NCBI GenBank assembly: GCA_030834365.1
Contig: JAURFJ010000059.1
Coordinates: 1 to 7,749 of the forward strand
Direction: 5' to 3'
Source: Flavobacteriaceae bacterium
GTDB lineage: Bacteria; Bacteroidota; Bacteroidia; Flavobacteriales; Flavobacteriaceae
DNA: 7,749 bases
In this document: positions 6,958-7,749 of the stretch, piece by piece
Position numbering within the stretch: the first letter of the stretch is position 1
Layout: each line of letters opens with the position of its first letter
Translations under genes and position numbers: made by a program
The notes under the pieces: generated by a model
Databases searched by the model: none
What the model was told of the DNA's origin: nothing
The model's input: the letters and a program-made list of their open reading frames with translations, nothing else

Positions 6958-7749
6958 TTAGTCGTTAAGCTTAAGCACGGCCATAAACGCCTGCTGCGGT
7001 ATCTCTACATTACCGATTTGACGCATGCGTTTTTTTCCTTTTTTCTGCTTTTCGAGCAACTTTCTTTTTCTCGAGATGTCACCTCCGTAACACTTTGCGG
7101 TTACATCTTTGCGAAGGGCCTTGATGGTTTCTCTCGATATGACCTTTGCTCCGATGGCCGCTTGAATAGGAATGTCAAATTGTTGACGGGGTATGAGCTC
7201 TTTGAGCTTTTCGCACATTTTTTTTCCGAGATGATGCGCGTTGTCAATATGAACGAGCGCCGAAAGGGCATCGACAGGCTGGGCATTGAGCAGAATATCT
7301 ACGCGAACCAGCTTAGACTCACGCATGCCAATTGGGCTGTAATCAAAAGAGGCGTACCCCTTTGAGATGGTTTTAAGCCGATCGTAAAAGTCAAACACAA
7401 TTTCTGCCAAGGGCATGTCAAAATTGAGCTCTACGCGCTCTGGGGTGAGATAGGTCTGGTTGGTAATTAGGCCGCGCTTGTCTATACATAGAGACATGAC
7501 GTTGCCCACAAAGTCAGACTTGGTGATAATAGAGGCCTTGATGTACGGCTCCTCGACCCGATCGAGCACTGAGGGCTCTGGAAGATCAGACGGATTGTTA
7601 ACGATAAAGGGCTTTACCGGATCTTTTCGGGTGTAGGCGTGATAGCTCACGTTTGGAACGGTGGTGATCACGGTCATATCAAACTCGCGCTCTAGGCGCT
7701 CCTGAACGATTTCCATGTGCAGCATGCCCAAGAAACCGCAACGAAACCC
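6958..7749 (-). CDS. lepA: Elongation factor 4 (LepA), C-terminal 263 residues; 5' part outside the window
   Basis: The frame enters from the right edge as GFRCGFLGMLHMEIVQERLEREF, a hallmark stretch of LepA that lies a little past the middle of the roughly 600-residue protein. The TTG at 7731 is an internal Leu codon of this motif, not a start. The rest covers the domain V-like region and the LepA-specific C-terminal domain, with AKCYGGDISRKRKLLEKQKKGKKRM and the ending GNVEIPQQAFMAVLKLND, close to the E. coli ending. The GTPase domain and its catalytic His lie outside the window. LepA is a ribosome-binding translational GTPase, tied to back-translocation and to ribosome assembly or initiation under stress. 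It is a conserved chromosomal gene, so this window is core genome. The gene ends in TAA at 6958-6960; no strong terminator follows, so transcription may continue into usp. Confidence 0.97.
   Translation of the reverse strand, partial: GFRCGFLGMLHMEIVQERLEREFDMTVITTVPNVSYHAYTRKDPVKPFIVNNPSDLPEPSVLDRVEEPYIKASIITKSDFVGNVMSLCIDKRGLITNQTYLTPERVELNFDMPLAEIVFDFYDRLKTISKGYASFDYSPIGMRESKLVRVDILLNAQPVDALSALVHIDNAHHLGKKMCEKLKELIPRQQFDIPIQAAIGAKVISRETIKALRKDVTAKCYGGDISRKRKLLEKQKKGKKRMRQIGNVEIPQQAFMAVLKLND

Noticed and set aside
7018..7365. 115-residue plus-strand open frame, the longest antisense frame
   Set aside because: Covers the strongly conserved C-terminal domain of lepA in antisense; its Phe/Leu-rich start is the complement of the Lys-rich LepA segment.
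7729..7731. TTG as a start codon for a 257-residue protein
   Set aside because: The frame continues upstream to the window edge with GFRCGF, part of a conserved LepA motif, so TTG is an internal Leu codon of a partial gene.
1..7749. Mobile element, CRISPR array, defence island, tRNA or rRNA
   Set aside because: No transposase, integrase, regular direct repeats, terminal inverted repeats or structured RNA pattern was seen; gene content and the lepA anchor fit ordinary chromosome.

Overview
The window reads as a compact piece of a Bacteroidota chromosome, probably Flavobacteriales-like. Three things suggest this: the protein families and sequence style (a lipoprotein subtilase with a large insertion, a SulP transporter with an extra C-terminal module, and an M1 peptidase with the GGMEY variant of the exopeptidase motif); the lack of Shine-Dalgarno sequences before almost every start codon; and very tight gene packing. 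The assignment rests on recognition, not on a search.

All six genes lie on the minus strand, so the transcription order runs from the right edge to the left edge: lepA (3' part, 7749-6958), a tandem-domain universal stress protein (6912-6025), a SulP anion transporter with a C-terminal extension (6032-3831), a metallo-beta-lactamase-fold hydrolase (3849-2998), a subtilisin-like lipoprotein protease (3001-1421) and an M1 metallopeptidase (1416 to beyond the left edge). The junctions are a 45-base gap (lepA/usp), then overlaps of 8 bases (usp/sulP), 19 bases (sulP/mbl) and 4 bases (mbl/S8, ATGA type), then a 4-base gap (S8/M1). Coding density is therefore close to complete. No stretch over 50 bases lacks a gene, and I see no convincing terminator, tRNA, rRNA, CRISPR array, insertion sequence or long repeat.

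Functionally the cluster splits into three parts. lepA is a housekeeping translation factor. The overlapping usp/sulP pair looks like an anion (bicarbonate or sulfate) transporter with a possible cytoplasmic nucleotide-sensing partner. The last three genes are hydrolases: a probably cytoplasmic MBL-fold enzyme, an envelope-anchored serine protease and an exported zinc aminopeptidase, the last two plausibly acting in sequence on extracellular peptides. The overlaps suggest one operon or at least co-transcription from usp to the M1 gene. I do not see a clearly new defence or mobile system here. The least explained parts are the roughly 190-residue C-terminal module of the SulP protein and the roughly 140-residue helical insertion between the catalytic Asp and His of the protease.
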